A stretch of DNA of 64,000 bases from the NCBI RefSeq assembly GCF_021233435.1, contig NZ_CP089469.1, positions 62,001-126,000 on the forward strand, read 5' to 3'. Shown in pieces: positions 52,464 through 60,922 of the stretch. The translations under genes and the position numbers were made by a program. The DNA is from Halobacterium noricense (lineage in GTDB: Archaea > Halobacteriota > Halobacteria > Halobacteriales > Halobacteriaceae). Position 1 is the stretch's first letter; every line of letters starts with the position of its first letter. The notes below the pieces were generated by a model. That model was not told the DNA's origin and made no database searches. It saw only the letters and a program-made list of their open reading frames with translations.

Positions 52464-52790
52464 GACATCCTCCTCCGCGTTCACGCAGAGGAATCCCGAG
52501 CGGTGAGAGTTTCAGGTTTGCAGTCCCACCGAACCCCGACACGGTAAGAATCCGTGTGGGGTTCACGGACTGAGTGGGTGGGAGTGCCAAGCCCCCGGTA
52601 CTCCTATCCTCGGTCAGATCGGGACTCCCAGGGTTGTTTTTGCCTCAAGGGAGTCCCCCAGACTTCGACGGACTCGGAGTTACTTTTCGTGGTGCGTACA
52701 GCAGTCCGGCACAGCGCTGGTTCATTATAGGAACCAGCCGTTCACCAGACTGATTCCGGATACTGTCGTCCGAGAGACGCGGTTTCTCGT
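52464..52790 (-). mobile_element. relic of an IS1341-type element: tnpB 3' end and right end
   Basis: TTGACATCC with a hairpin CCTCCGCG-TTCA-CGCAGAGG matches the 47933 right end. Further in, GGTTTGCAGTC and the region near 52680 align with the end of the tnpB at 47982, including the terminal DCKP. The frames are broken, so only the structured 3' part is left. Confidence 0.65.
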
Positions 52791-52870
52791 GATCACGAAA
52801 ATCAGTGATCGCTCTTGGGTAGAGGATTGTTGGTCAGTTCTCAGCAATAGCTGGAAGTCACAGCAGGCAA

Positions 52871-52892
52871 GGGTGACGCAACCGCGTCACCC
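52871..52892. repeat. leader hairpin before the IS1595 transposase start (copy C)
   Basis: GGGTGACGC, 4 bases, GCGTCACCC; the ATG follows 8 bp later. It sits where copies A and B have GGACACCGC/GCGGTGTCC. Four of nine pairs differ and all are compensated. Confidence 0.87.
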
Positions 52893-52900
52893 GACGAACA

Positions 52901-53785
52901 ATGATGCCAATCAAGACGTTCGTCTCGGAGCGTCGCGCCGCGAATCTGCTGGCACAGATTCGCTGGCGTGACGGCGTCTATTGCCCGCGCTGCCGTGACG
53001 AATCTGTGATTCGGTACGGCAGCTATCGCGTGTTTCAACGGTATCTGTGTAAGGATTGCGACCGGACGTTCAACGATCAAACTGGCACCGTCTTCGAACA
53101 CTCGGCGGTCGCACTCAGAAAATGGTTTCTCGCCGTCTACACCTACATCCGCATGAACACGAGCGTCAGGCAGCTAGACGCAGAGATCGACGTTTCCTAC
53201 AAGACGGTCTACCGGCGCGTCCAGCGCTTCTTGCGAGCGCTGGACGCGCCTCGACCACACCTCAAAGGCCCCGTTGAGATCGACGAATTCTACGTGAAAG
53301 CGGGTCTCAAGGGCCGCGAGCGCGACCAACCGTCGCGCTCGCGTGGCCTGTCCACGCGCGGGCGTGGAACATACGCTGAGGACAAGCTCCCTGTGTTTGT
53401 TCTCGCAGATCGTGGCACCGGTGAACGGCACGTGATCCCAGCGAAAGCCGCAACCGAATCACGGATTCGACTCCTCCTGGCTGCCCGCCAGCAGGAGTCG
53501 TTAACCGTCTACACAGACGGGTTTCGGGCGTACGACCCACTTGACGAGGACGACGCATTCACCCGTCAATACGTCGTCCACGGTGACGGCGAGTACGTCG
53601 ATGGAGCCGTTCACGTGAACACCTGCGAGAGCCACGCGTCGCTGGCGCGACGGTGGCTCTCGCCGCATCGAGGCATCTCGAAAGACAGACTCACACCGTA
53701 TCTCCGAGCGTTTCAGCTCCGCCGTGAAGTATTCCGAAAACCGGGGAAAGAAGCGCTCAAAACCACCCTCGAAACTGCGCTATGA
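52901..53785 (+). CDS. IS1595-family transposase, copy C
   Basis: 294 residues, the same architecture as copies A and B (CPRCRDE..CKDCDRTF zinc ribbon, VEIDEFYV, LTVYTDGFRAY, HVNTCESHASLARRW) with roughly 70-75% identity by eye. Intact. Its inverted repeats lie at the same codons as in copy A but with substituted, still complementary, bases. Confidence 0.93.
   Translation: MMPIKTFVSERRAANLLAQIRWRDGVYCPRCRDESVIRYGSYRVFQRYLCKDCDRTFNDQTGTVFEHSAVALRKWFLAVYTYIRMNTSVRQLDAEIDVSYKTVYRRVQRFLRALDAPRPHLKGPVEIDEFYVKAGLKGRERDQPSRSRGLSTRGRGTYAEDKLPVFVLADRGTGERHVIPAKAATESRIRLLLAARQQESLTVYTDGFRAYDPLDEDDAFTRQYVVHGDGEYVDGAVHVNTCESHASLARRWLSPHRGISKDRLTPYLRAFQLRREVFRKPGKEALKTTLETAL
53214..53250. repeat. 15-bp-arm inverted repeat in IS1595 transposase gene (copy C)
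   Basis: GGCGCGTCCAGCGCT pairs perfectly with 53236-53250. It is the counterpart of 33007-33043 with one compensated pair change. Confidence 0.93.
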
Positions 53786-53815
53786 CTCACCAACAATCTC
53801 CGCCACAAGAGCGCA

Positions 53816-54058
53816 CTCTATTATATCGATCCACATCGAGCCGACGAGCTAAAACAGCGACTTGTATCGCTCGATTCAGCCGTTCAACGCTTCGAGGCGG
53901 CACCCGACGACGCCTACGCCAAGCAGGGCTGGGAACAGGAAGTCTCCAGTATCGATCGAGGTGAAAGAACCGAGCCGACAAGCGAGCACTCCAAAACTGC
54001 AGAAGAACGAGCACAAGCCCTTATCGCAGATATCGAAGACCGCCGCGCAGAGAAATAA
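53816..54058 (+). pseudogene. C-terminal fragment of a helical protein, cut by IS1595 copy C
   Basis: Open from the element edge for 80 residues (LYYIDPHRADELKQRLVSLD..) with strong haloarchaeal codon use and a coiled-coil-like, highly charged end (TAEERAQALIADIEDRR). The style is that of the C-terminus of an HTH regulator, but the family is not recognised. There is no start codon. Confidence 0.65.
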
Positions 54059-54141
54059 TCTCAACGGCGTGGTCCATTCGGCGTTGAATATCTGGTCTCC
54101 TTACGATCCCCCTCCTTATCCCGACAAGAGCGAGAGTTGAA

Positions 54142-54692
54142 TTAGTAGATACCGTTCGTAACGGACGTCGGTGCCGACAGCCTTGGAATGGTCGTGCTCT
54201 GGATGTCGTACCGGGCGTCCCCTCGGAGGGAAGTGACGACGCCACCCCGCTCTGAGAACGCTAATGGTTGTCGTCGCCGAACCAGCCACGCTCTTCGAGT
54301 TCGCTTCGCAGTCGCTCGACTGCAGCAGCCTTGTCGCCGTCGCCGACGACGATCACCTCCCACGGTTTGAGGCCGATTTTCCCACCTTCGACCCAGTAGT
54401 CGATATCGCCCTCGAGGATGACTTCGGTCCTGTCCTCGAGGTCGGCGTCCATCTCCCGGTAACGGTTCGCCCAGATCATACAGGGGAGCTCGGCGTCGCC
54501 GTCGGTGAGCGTGAAGTAGAGCGCCGTACTGTTCTTGTGGAGGCCAGTGACCTCCCCGATACAGCGGACGCCGTTGAGGGCAGGCGTGTCCTGGACGACC
54601 GACGCGATCCGGTCGTTCAGCTGGGATACGCTAAGGACCTCTCTCGCATCGGGTTCGACCGCCTCCCATTCGGTATCCGATGCGTCCGCCAT
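54142..54692 (-). pseudogene. xseA: exonuclease VII large subunit, truncated and frameshifted
   Basis: Residues 1-143 (54692-54261) are the N-terminal OB-fold domain of XseA: LSVSQLNDRIASVVQDTP, GEVTGLHKNSTALYFTL and CMIWANRY. The frame then ends, but the next XseA block (VVTSLRGDARYDIQ) continues in another frame at about 54250-54180. Beyond that the catalytic domain is missing. The OB domain alone could still bind single-stranded DNA. Confidence 0.8.
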
Positions 54693-54767
54693 CTCCGTTT
54701 CCTAACTTCTGAGCACGAACCCCAAAAAGCTACGTTCGAGTGTTGGGGTTGGCTGCGTTACACAGAC

Positions 54768-54935
54768 CTACAGGTCGCGAGGCTGGACCGTCTTCCGGTT
54801 GTTCGCTTCGGCACGGTCGGCGGCGTCATTGAGCAGTTCAGCGACTTCCCCGTTGAGGGCGTCGTAGAAATCGGCCGAGACGTTGTGCTCCGAAAGTTCG
54901 TCCTTCACGGCTGCTTTGACGATTAGGTCAGACAT
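54768..54935 (-). CDS. DUF1931 histone-fold protein (55 residues)
   Basis: It starts MSDLIVKAAVKDEL and ends KTVQPRDL, which matches the haloarchaeal DUF1931 family. The family has a histone-like fold, and the NxRKTVxxRDL end is the histone L2-alpha3 segment. It may bind DNA or act as a small chromatin factor. It lies between xseA and a TATA box at 54957-54968, on the xseA strand. It is a complete short gene. Confidence 0.82.
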   Translation of the reverse strand: MSDLIVKAAVKDELSEHNVSADFYDALNGEVAELLNDAADRAEANNRKTVQPRDL

Positions 54936-54954
54936 TCTATCACGGAGTTCTCTT

Positions 54955-54970
54955 GTCCACTATATAAGGG
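54955..54970 (-). promoter_or_regulatory. TATA box of the DUF1931 gene
   Basis: On the minus strand the sequence reads CTTATATAGTGG, ending about 20 bp before the ATG at 54935. That spacing fits a leaderless haloarchaeal transcript. Confidence 0.6.
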
Positions 54971-55158
54971 TTCAAAGCTTTTCGCGAGGGATTCTGACCA
55001 TTTTATTTCCGAACTCCGTATCGAACGTTCTCCCGGCTACGAAAGGGGGATTCGGTGGCTCTCCAGTACCTTCGCCGCATTCTTGCAGGCCCGGCCGCTG
55101 TTGCGTTCCTGAACGTCCGAATGACAAGGTTAAAACGGACCGATAGACAATACCTCCC

Positions 55159-55977
55159 ATGAGTGCGCTTTCCGGTCTTCGGAACCCGGCGTACACGGGG
55201 GAAAACCGGTGTCTCCCCTGTACCGTTCTTAACCTCGTGCTGGTCGCCGTGCTCGTGGTCCCGATCCTGCGTTTCCTCGGACTGCCGGCTGCGACGCTCG
55301 TTGCCGCCATCGGCGCAGGCGTCGTCTGGGTACGAGGCTACCTCGTTCCATACACGCCACGGATTGCACCTGAATTGGTCGCGCTGTCGCCGCTTCCGGG
55401 CCACTGGTTCAAGAAGCAGGTCGGCGGCGGGTCAATTTCGGGCGACGAGCCGGCTGGAGAGGAGGTCTTCGAGGCGCTCGTCGCTGCCGGCGTTGTCCGA
55501 CTTGACGAGGAGGCCGTGTTGATGGACTCAGACTTCGAGTCCGAATGGCACGTGGAGATGTCCTCACTCGCCTCACAATCGCTAGACGAATTGGCCGCCG
55601 CAGCGGAGGGTATCTCGGGTGTCGAGAGTGCTCGACCTCTTCGCTCGGAGGGGAAGCGCTGGTTCGTCGTGAACAAGCGCCACTCGCTGGTCCCGTATCC
55701 GATACTCCTTGCGGAAGTCGGGGCAGTTCGTGCGCTTCCGCCGTCAGTACCCGACGGGTCGGTTCAACTCACCTCGGCACGGATGCTCCGACAATTCCTC
55801 GAAACGTGTCCCGTCTGTGAGGCCGACCTCGTCCGGTCCTTGACGACCGGCTGTTGTGGCTCTCCGAAGAACGCGTCGGAAATGCGAGTCTGTACGGTCT
55901 GCGGACATCGGCTGTTCACCATCCCCGAACCCGAGTCGGCTGATCCGCCTGCCGACGCTGAACCGGCCTCCGTGTGA
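55159..55977 (+). CDS. membrane protein with C-terminal zinc ribbon
   Basis: 272 residues. Two hydrophobic segments near residues 22-60 (with CLPC just before) anchor a soluble domain of about 130 residues. The C-terminus has CPVCEADLV..CC..CTVCGHRL, a double Cys-x-x-Cys zinc ribbon. Proteins like this are found in haloarchaea without known function. A TATA-like AAGGTTAAAA lies about 30 bp upstream. Intact. Confidence 0.72.
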   Translation: MSALSGLRNPAYTGENRCLPCTVLNLVLVAVLVVPILRFLGLPAATLVAAIGAGVVWVRGYLVPYTPRIAPELVALSPLPGHWFKKQVGGGSISGDEPAGEEVFEALVAAGVVRLDEEAVLMDSDFESEWHVEMSSLASQSLDELAAAAEGISGVESARPLRSEGKRWFVVNKRHSLVPYPILLAEVGAVRALPPSVPDGSVQLTSARMLRQFLETCPVCEADLVRSLTTGCCGSPKNASEMRVCTVCGHRLFTIPEPESADPPADAEPASV

Positions 55978-56120
55978 GACTGTCCTACACTACTGTCTAT
56001 TGCCACTATCGGATACGGTCTGTTCCGAACGCGGATGTGCACGGCCCTCAAACCGGCTGGTTCACACAGTATTGTACTATTGGAAAACACTTTTACCAGC
56101 ATCCATGCAATACAATACCA

Positions 56121-56516
56121 ATGAAACGAGTCGTGAAGTGGGCCGCTGTGCTCGGAACGATCGCAAGCCTCTGGACAGCCGTCTCGCCCACGTTCTGGCA
56201 ACCCGACCACGTCCAAGTACTTACCAACGTCCTGTTAGGCGAGTTCGCGGCGCTCGCGCTCGCACATACCGCCTATCGGCTTGCCTCCGAACAGCAACCC
56301 TCCATACGGTTCTCCCTCGCGGCGACTGCGCTTGGCGTGCTGATCGCAGCCTCGCCGCTGACGTTCGGGCTCGTTACAGGGCTCACCACGAGCAACATAG
56401 TCTCCGGCGGTCTGATCGCTGTAACCGGTCTTACGGCCGCTTTCATCACGTTCCGTAGATCGAAGGAACGGAACCTTCCGAACGCGCTGGCGGCCGACGA
56501 GGCACCTGCGGCCTAA
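56121..56516 (+). CDS. four-helix membrane protein, SPW-repeat-like
   Basis: 131 residues from the ATG at 56121. Two helix pairs each contain a W/A..SP motif (LWTAVSPTFW and LIAASPLTFG), which recalls SPW-repeat proteins. The C-terminus is short and charged. Function unknown. It follows the zinc-ribbon protein by 143 bp. Confidence 0.6.
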   Translation: MKRVVKWAAVLGTIASLWTAVSPTFWQPDHVQVLTNVLLGEFAALALAHTAYRLASEQQPSIRFSLAATALGVLIAASPLTFGLVTGLTTSNIVSGGLIAVTGLTAAFITFRRSKERNLPNALAADEAPAA

Positions 56517-57152
56517 GGCCCGACTGCTTTTCCCGCCCCCAATCGTTCGGTTCCCTCTCCCTCCGGAACGAGTCGAAGACACGGGGGCGACTTCGATTTG
56601 CTCGAAGTGGAAGTGCAATTCCGACACGGCATCCGTACACGAACGTCCTCGTCGGGAATATTCACCGTCTCGTGCCCCAAATGCCAACGTTTTTCTTCTT
56701 GACGGCGTCGACCATCTTGGAACGCTTCTGCGTTGGGGACCACGATGCGCTTGCGACACGGACGTATCCGCCAAGTGCCATCGATGTCCTCCCAATTCAT
56801 ATGCTGGAGCGGCGTACTCCCATGTAATCCGATGAAATGCGTCCGATTCTCGGTGCGCTACCCGGACACCTCGTCCACTCCATTACACCGGGTCGCGGGG
56901 AAGATCTTCGTTCCACGGGTGGTGATGCTCACATAGAGGCTGACCTAGATGCGACGGCATTACTCTGGTAGGACAATGACCGCGAGGTCACCGAAGCCTT
57001 CGGTTTGCTCCGTTCGAGCAACTTCGCCGTGACTCAGCTGGGGGCGCTTTCCTTCTGTCGGTCGTCTTCTACGGGGCGGTACGATTCGAGTCGGAGAACA
57101 CACAGTGTGCTGAAATGTTTCACGACGGTCTTATCGAATTGAGGGATATCCG
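56517..57152. other. stretch without a confident gene
   Basis: A minus-strand frame at 56513-56800 (95 residues, with PCRNC) is the only candidate. Its codon use is not convincing and it resembles nothing I know. The rest shows no gene, repeat or RNA structure I can support. Confidence 0.5.
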
Positions 57153-57347
57153 ATGTTGATCGCGTCCAGTCGTTCGGTGGACGACTTATCGAGGCTCACC
57201 GAGCGTCAGCGCGCCCCTATACACCGGACTCGACGCAGGCTACTACGACATGTCCCACGTGGTGAAGTTTTCACGGGCGTAATCGCGGACCTTGACTACC
57301 CGACGAGCACGGCAGGAGAGTTGCTCCGCAAGGCGGAGGCGAAGTAA
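57153..57347 (+). pseudogene. HTH_10 regulator remnant, frameshifted
   Basis: LTERQR begins in one frame (57195), YTGLDAGYYDMSHV continues in a second, and TSTAGELLRKAEAK ends in the first. Together they make the HTH_10 domain of a Bat-type regulator, as in the 24613 gene, with at least two frameshifts. The sensory part is gone. Confidence 0.65.
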
Positions 57348-57439
57348 AGAAGAGGCACGCAAACAAACGAAAGAACTCTATTCTCGGCGGGACGGACCGA
57401 AACGCTGTCGCCGCTCGCGAGTACCAAAGAAAGGCGAGT

Positions 57440-57655
57440 TCAGTACAGCTGTTTCTCGCGCTCCTCGCGCTCATCCTGCTCCTTTTCTTCCTCTTCTTCC
57501 TCTTTGATCCGCTGCCGCCCGCGCCAATACTGGCGTATCCCGGGGATGATCTTGTTCTTCAGGTCGAGGCCGAAAGAGACGATGCCATAGGTCCAGAAGA
57601 AGAAGAGGACCACCATCGCGCTCCAGTAGACGAACGCCAGCGTTTCCGTCGCCAT
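57440..57655 (-). CDS. small membrane protein after the ABC transporter
   Basis: 71 residues from the ATG at 57655, one base after the ATPase stop. One helix (about 8-30) is followed by a basic patch and a long Glu-rich coiled coil. It is the last gene of the sugar-transport operon. An accessory or regulatory subunit is possible. Not recognised. Confidence 0.6.
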   Translation of the reverse strand: MATETLAFVYWSAMVVLFFFWTYGIVSFGLDLKNKIIPGIRQYWRGRQRIKEEEEEEKEQDEREEREKQLY

Positions 57656-57656
57656 G

Positions 57657-58847
57657 TCAGTCGTTGCTCTCCCCCCGCGACCCGACGGGACTCTTGGTCT
57701 CGGGAACGGTGTCAACGCCGTGGAGGAGTGCGTCACCCGTCTCGGCGTCGAAGAGGTGGACCTTGCTTCGGTCAAGGACTACCTCTATCTCCTCGTCTTG
57801 GTCGATCCCCTCGTTAGGGTCGACGCTCATGAGCAACTGGTCACTTGTCGCTGTCTCCTGTGCCATCGACGTCTCGCCATTGCCGAGGAGCAGGTAGGCG
57901 AATACCTCGTCGCCCATCGGTTCGAGGACGTCCGTGGTGACTTGGATGCGCCCCGAAGGGTTTGCCAGTGACTCAGTCTGGTAGGCGGGGTAGACGTTCT
58001 CCGGACGGATACCGACGGTCACGTCGTCCCCTATTTCCACCTCTTCGAAGGCGGCGGAGTCAAGGTCGAAGTCGAGGTCGAAGTACTCCGTGACGATTGC
58101 GCGTTCAGTTATTTCACCCTCCACGAAGTTCATCGACGGCGAGCCGATGAAGCCAGCGACGAACCGGTTGACGGGTTCGTTGTAACAGACCAATGGAGGG
58201 TCTATCTGCTGGAGCTGACCAGTATCGAGGACGGCGATGCGATCGGCCATTGTCATCGCCTCCGCCTGGTCATGAGTGACGTAGATAATTGTTGTGTCCA
58301 ACTGCTTGTGGAGGCGCTGGAGCTCTGTACGCATGTGTACCCGGAGCTTCGCGTCCAGATTGGCGAGCGGCTCGTCCATCAGAAACACGTCCGGCTCTCG
58401 GACAATGGCCCGCGCGATGGCGACACGCTGGCGCTGTCCGCCGGACATTTCGTCGGGCATCCGGTCGAGCATCCCCTCGAGCTGGACTACATCGGCCGCG
58501 CGCTCGACCCGGCGATCGACCTCCTCTTTGGGATAGTCCCGGAGCCGGAGCCCGAAGCTGATGTTGTCGTAGACATCCATGTGCGGGAAGAGAGCGATAT
58601 TCTGGAACACCATCGCCACACCCCGGTCCTTCGGCGGAAGGTTTGTCACGTCCCGGGTTCCGATGGTCACCGTCCCCTCGCTTGGGGTAGTGAGCCCCGC
58701 GACCATCTCCATCGTTGTCGACTTCCCACATCCTGAGGGACCAACGAGACAAATGAACTCTCCATCGTCGATGTCGAGGTTCATGTCGTCGACGGCGATG
58801 ACATCCTCGTAACGTTTCGTGATGCGATCTAGTTTAAGTTCTGCCAT
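57657..58847 (-). CDS. ABC transporter ATPase, MalK/UgpC type
   Basis: 396 residues. Walker A is GPSGCGKST (near 37), the signature is MSGGQRQRVAIARA, Walker B is VFLMDEP and the switch His is in VTHDQAEAMTMADRI. C-terminal OB domains (about 240-370) are those of the CUT1 sugar-transporter ATPases. It energises uptake by the two permeases upstream. The start overlaps the preceding permease stop (TAATG). Confidence 0.94.
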   Translation of the reverse strand: MAELKLDRITKRYEDVIAVDDMNLDIDDGEFICLVGPSGCGKSTTMEMVAGLTTPSEGTVTIGTRDVTNLPPKDRGVAMVFQNIALFPHMDVYDNISFGLRLRDYPKEEVDRRVERAADVVQLEGMLDRMPDEMSGGQRQRVAIARAIVREPDVFLMDEPLANLDAKLRVHMRTELQRLHKQLDTTIIYVTHDQAEAMTMADRIAVLDTGQLQQIDPPLVCYNEPVNRFVAGFIGSPSMNFVEGEITERAIVTEYFDLDFDLDSAAFEEVEIGDDVTVGIRPENVYPAYQTESLANPSGRIQVTTDVLEPMGDEVFAYLLLGNGETSMAQETATSDQLLMSVDPNEGIDQDEEIEVVLDRSKVHLFDAETGDALLHGVDTVPETKSPVGSRGESND

Positions 58848-59857
58848 TATTCTTTGAGTGCGCCTGCAGTCAGTCCGCTTACGATGCGTTCCTGTGCGAC
58901 GATGACGAGTATCACGACGGGGAGGACCCCGATGATGCTCGCCGCTGCCATGAGGTTGTACTGCGTCGCGTACTGTGTCTGATAGCTGAGGATACCGCCA
59001 ACAAGTGGCGACCAGTTGGCTGCCTGTGGGGAGGTGGCCATGATAGAGCTGAAGAAGTACTCGTTGTACACCGAGATGAAAGTGAGGATCGCGGCCGTCG
59101 CGACCCCCGGTGCCGAGAGGGGCATGATAACGCGGAATAGCGCACCGAGCCGTGTGGTCCCCTCAATACGTGCGGCGTCCTCGAGCCCGTCGGGGATTTG
59201 GGCGTAGAAGGTCGTGAGGATGAAGATTGAAAGGGGTAAGAACAGCGCGCTGAACGGCATTACCATTGACCCTGGCGTATTCAACAGCCGCGGCGGCGTG
59301 AACACTGGAATTTCGGTGAACGGTAGCGTCACCGGCACATTTCCCGTGAACGCCTCGAAGAGGGGGATTACGAATGCCGCTGGCGGGAAGTAACTGATCG
59401 CCAGGATCGCAAGCATCAGCGCTCCCCGACCGGGGAACTCCAGCCGGCCGAAAGCGTAGCCGGCGAGACTAGCGATGACGAGGACGATGAGCGTTGTTGT
59501 GATGGCAAGCGTAAAGCTGTTCAACACAAACAGGTGGAACGGAACCTGCTGGAACACCTCCACGAAGGCCTCCACATTAAACCCCTTCGGTATGGGCAGC
59601 GGGAACGTCACCGAACTCCCCATCAACTGGATCTCAGGCAGGAAGCTTCCCGCTAGAAGCCGTCCTTCCGGCGTCAGGGTTAATACCAGTAGCCAGTAGA
59701 AGGGGAATAACGTTGTCACCCCAAAGAAGGCTGTGGCAACGTAGAACAGCGCGCGGTATACACGATTTGGGTTCCGTATCGCCCGCTGTGTCCACCGGGC
59801 GAGCGGCCCGTCATCCTCGGCCGTTTCCTGTCTGTCCGTGTCGTGCTCGGTTGCCAT
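58847..59857 (-). CDS. ABC sugar permease, MalG type
   Basis: 336 residues with six membrane helices after a 35-residue acidic start. The EAA loop reads LEDAARIEGTTRLGALFRVIMPLSAPG (near 245), the contact site for the ATPase. It lies one base downstream of the other permease gene. CUT1 family, importing oligosaccharides or glycerol-type substrates. Confidence 0.92.
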   Translation of the reverse strand: MATEHDTDRQETAEDDGPLARWTQRAIRNPNRVYRALFYVATAFFGVTTLFPFYWLLVLTLTPEGRLLAGSFLPEIQLMGSSVTFPLPIPKGFNVEAFVEVFQQVPFHLFVLNSFTLAITTTLIVLVIASLAGYAFGRLEFPGRGALMLAILAISYFPPAAFVIPLFEAFTGNVPVTLPFTEIPVFTPPRLLNTPGSMVMPFSALFLPLSIFILTTFYAQIPDGLEDAARIEGTTRLGALFRVIMPLSAPGVATAAILTFISVYNEYFFSSIMATSPQAANWSPLVGGILSYQTQYATQYNLMAAASIIGVLPVVILVIVAQERIVSGLTAGALKE

Positions 59858-59858
59858 C

Positions 59859-60851
59859 TTAGATTCCCTCCTTGTACTGTTGGTAGATGATCACCGTCAC
59901 TGCAATACCGATGATAGCCGCGGTGACGAACGCGATGGTCGCCGACGTTCCCTGTCGGGTGAGAAACGTCGAGACAACCATACAAGACAGCGATGGTACA
60001 ACCTCACAGCCCGCCACCGAGTCGATGAGACCGTACACTTTCAACGCACCCACCATCCGGAAGAGGACGGCAACACCGACCGTCGGCAGGATGAGCGGCA
60101 GGGTGATCATCCGGAACTGCTGCCATTTCGAGGCCCCAGCGACCTTCGCAACGTCGTAGAGGCTCCGGTCGATGCTCTGTAGCCCAGCGAGGATGAGTAG
60201 CGCCATGAATGCCGATGTCTTCCAGATATCGGCGACGATGACGATGAACAGTGCGCTCTGTGGGTCGTTGAGCGTGTTGGTTGCGGAGAGGATCCCGAGG
60301 TCGGCGAGTGGTCCGACTGCGAACCCGACGTTCGGGTGGAACATCAGGTAGAACATGATCCCCTGAATGACGACCGGCACGGCCCACGGGATGATGATGG
60401 CCGCGCGCACCCAGCGCCGGCCGAAGAAGTCCTGGTCAAGGATGAGTGCCTGCCCCATCCCAATCACCGTCTCAAAGGTAACGGTAACACCAGCGAACAG
60501 AACTGTCACAACGAGTGCGCTTGATATCATTCCCGGGATGCTGAACTCGCTCGGAAGGAATGTCGTTGTCCCCGGGAGCCAACGGTTCTTCTCCCCGGTG
60601 AACAGCTCAATGTAGTTGTCGAACCCAACGAACGTCTGGGACGCCTGGTCGATCGTTGTCTCGTACAGCGACAGCTCGAAGGTCCGCAACAGCGGGTAAA
60701 ACGCGACGGCTCCGAGGATGACGAAGACGGGTACCAATAGCAAGTAGGCGTACTGGGTGTCGCTGAGGTTCTCAACCCGCCGAGTCAACGTGACAAGTGG
60801 TCCGGAGCGTTTCGACTCGCGCGAGCGGTCTGTAGCTGTCCCTGAGCTCAT
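59859..60851 (-). CDS. ABC sugar permease, MalF type
   Basis: 330 residues with six membrane helices. The EAA loop YDVAKVAGASKWQQFRMITLP is near residue 245. An unusual external Cys pair (GCEVVPSLSC) lies between the last two helices and could form a disulfide. It follows the binding-protein gene by 71 bp. Confidence 0.92.
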   Translation of the reverse strand: MSSGTATDRSRESKRSGPLVTLTRRVENLSDTQYAYLLLVPVFVILGAVAFYPLLRTFELSLYETTIDQASQTFVGFDNYIELFTGEKNRWLPGTTTFLPSEFSIPGMISSALVVTVLFAGVTVTFETVIGMGQALILDQDFFGRRWVRAAIIIPWAVPVVIQGIMFYLMFHPNVGFAVGPLADLGILSATNTLNDPQSALFIVIVADIWKTSAFMALLILAGLQSIDRSLYDVAKVAGASKWQQFRMITLPLILPTVGVAVLFRMVGALKVYGLIDSVAGCEVVPSLSCMVVSTFLTRQGTSATIAFVTAAIIGIAVTVIIYQQYKEGI

Positions 60852-60922
60852 GCGTTCGTCCTTAAGCGTAGCGTAATATCACTGTGCATAGTAGTGTGTC
60901 AAAAAGGATGCGTTTCCGAGAG

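Larger units (their letters stand above)
52810..53813 (+). mobile_element. IS1595-family insertion sequence, copy C, diverged (1004 bp)
   Basis: The ends CGCTCTTGGGTAGAGGATTG and, inverted, CGCTCTTGTGGCGGAGATTG resemble those of copies A and B. The flanks TCAGTGAT and CACTCTAT do not match. The right flank begins inside a gene fragment. Confidence 0.87.
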
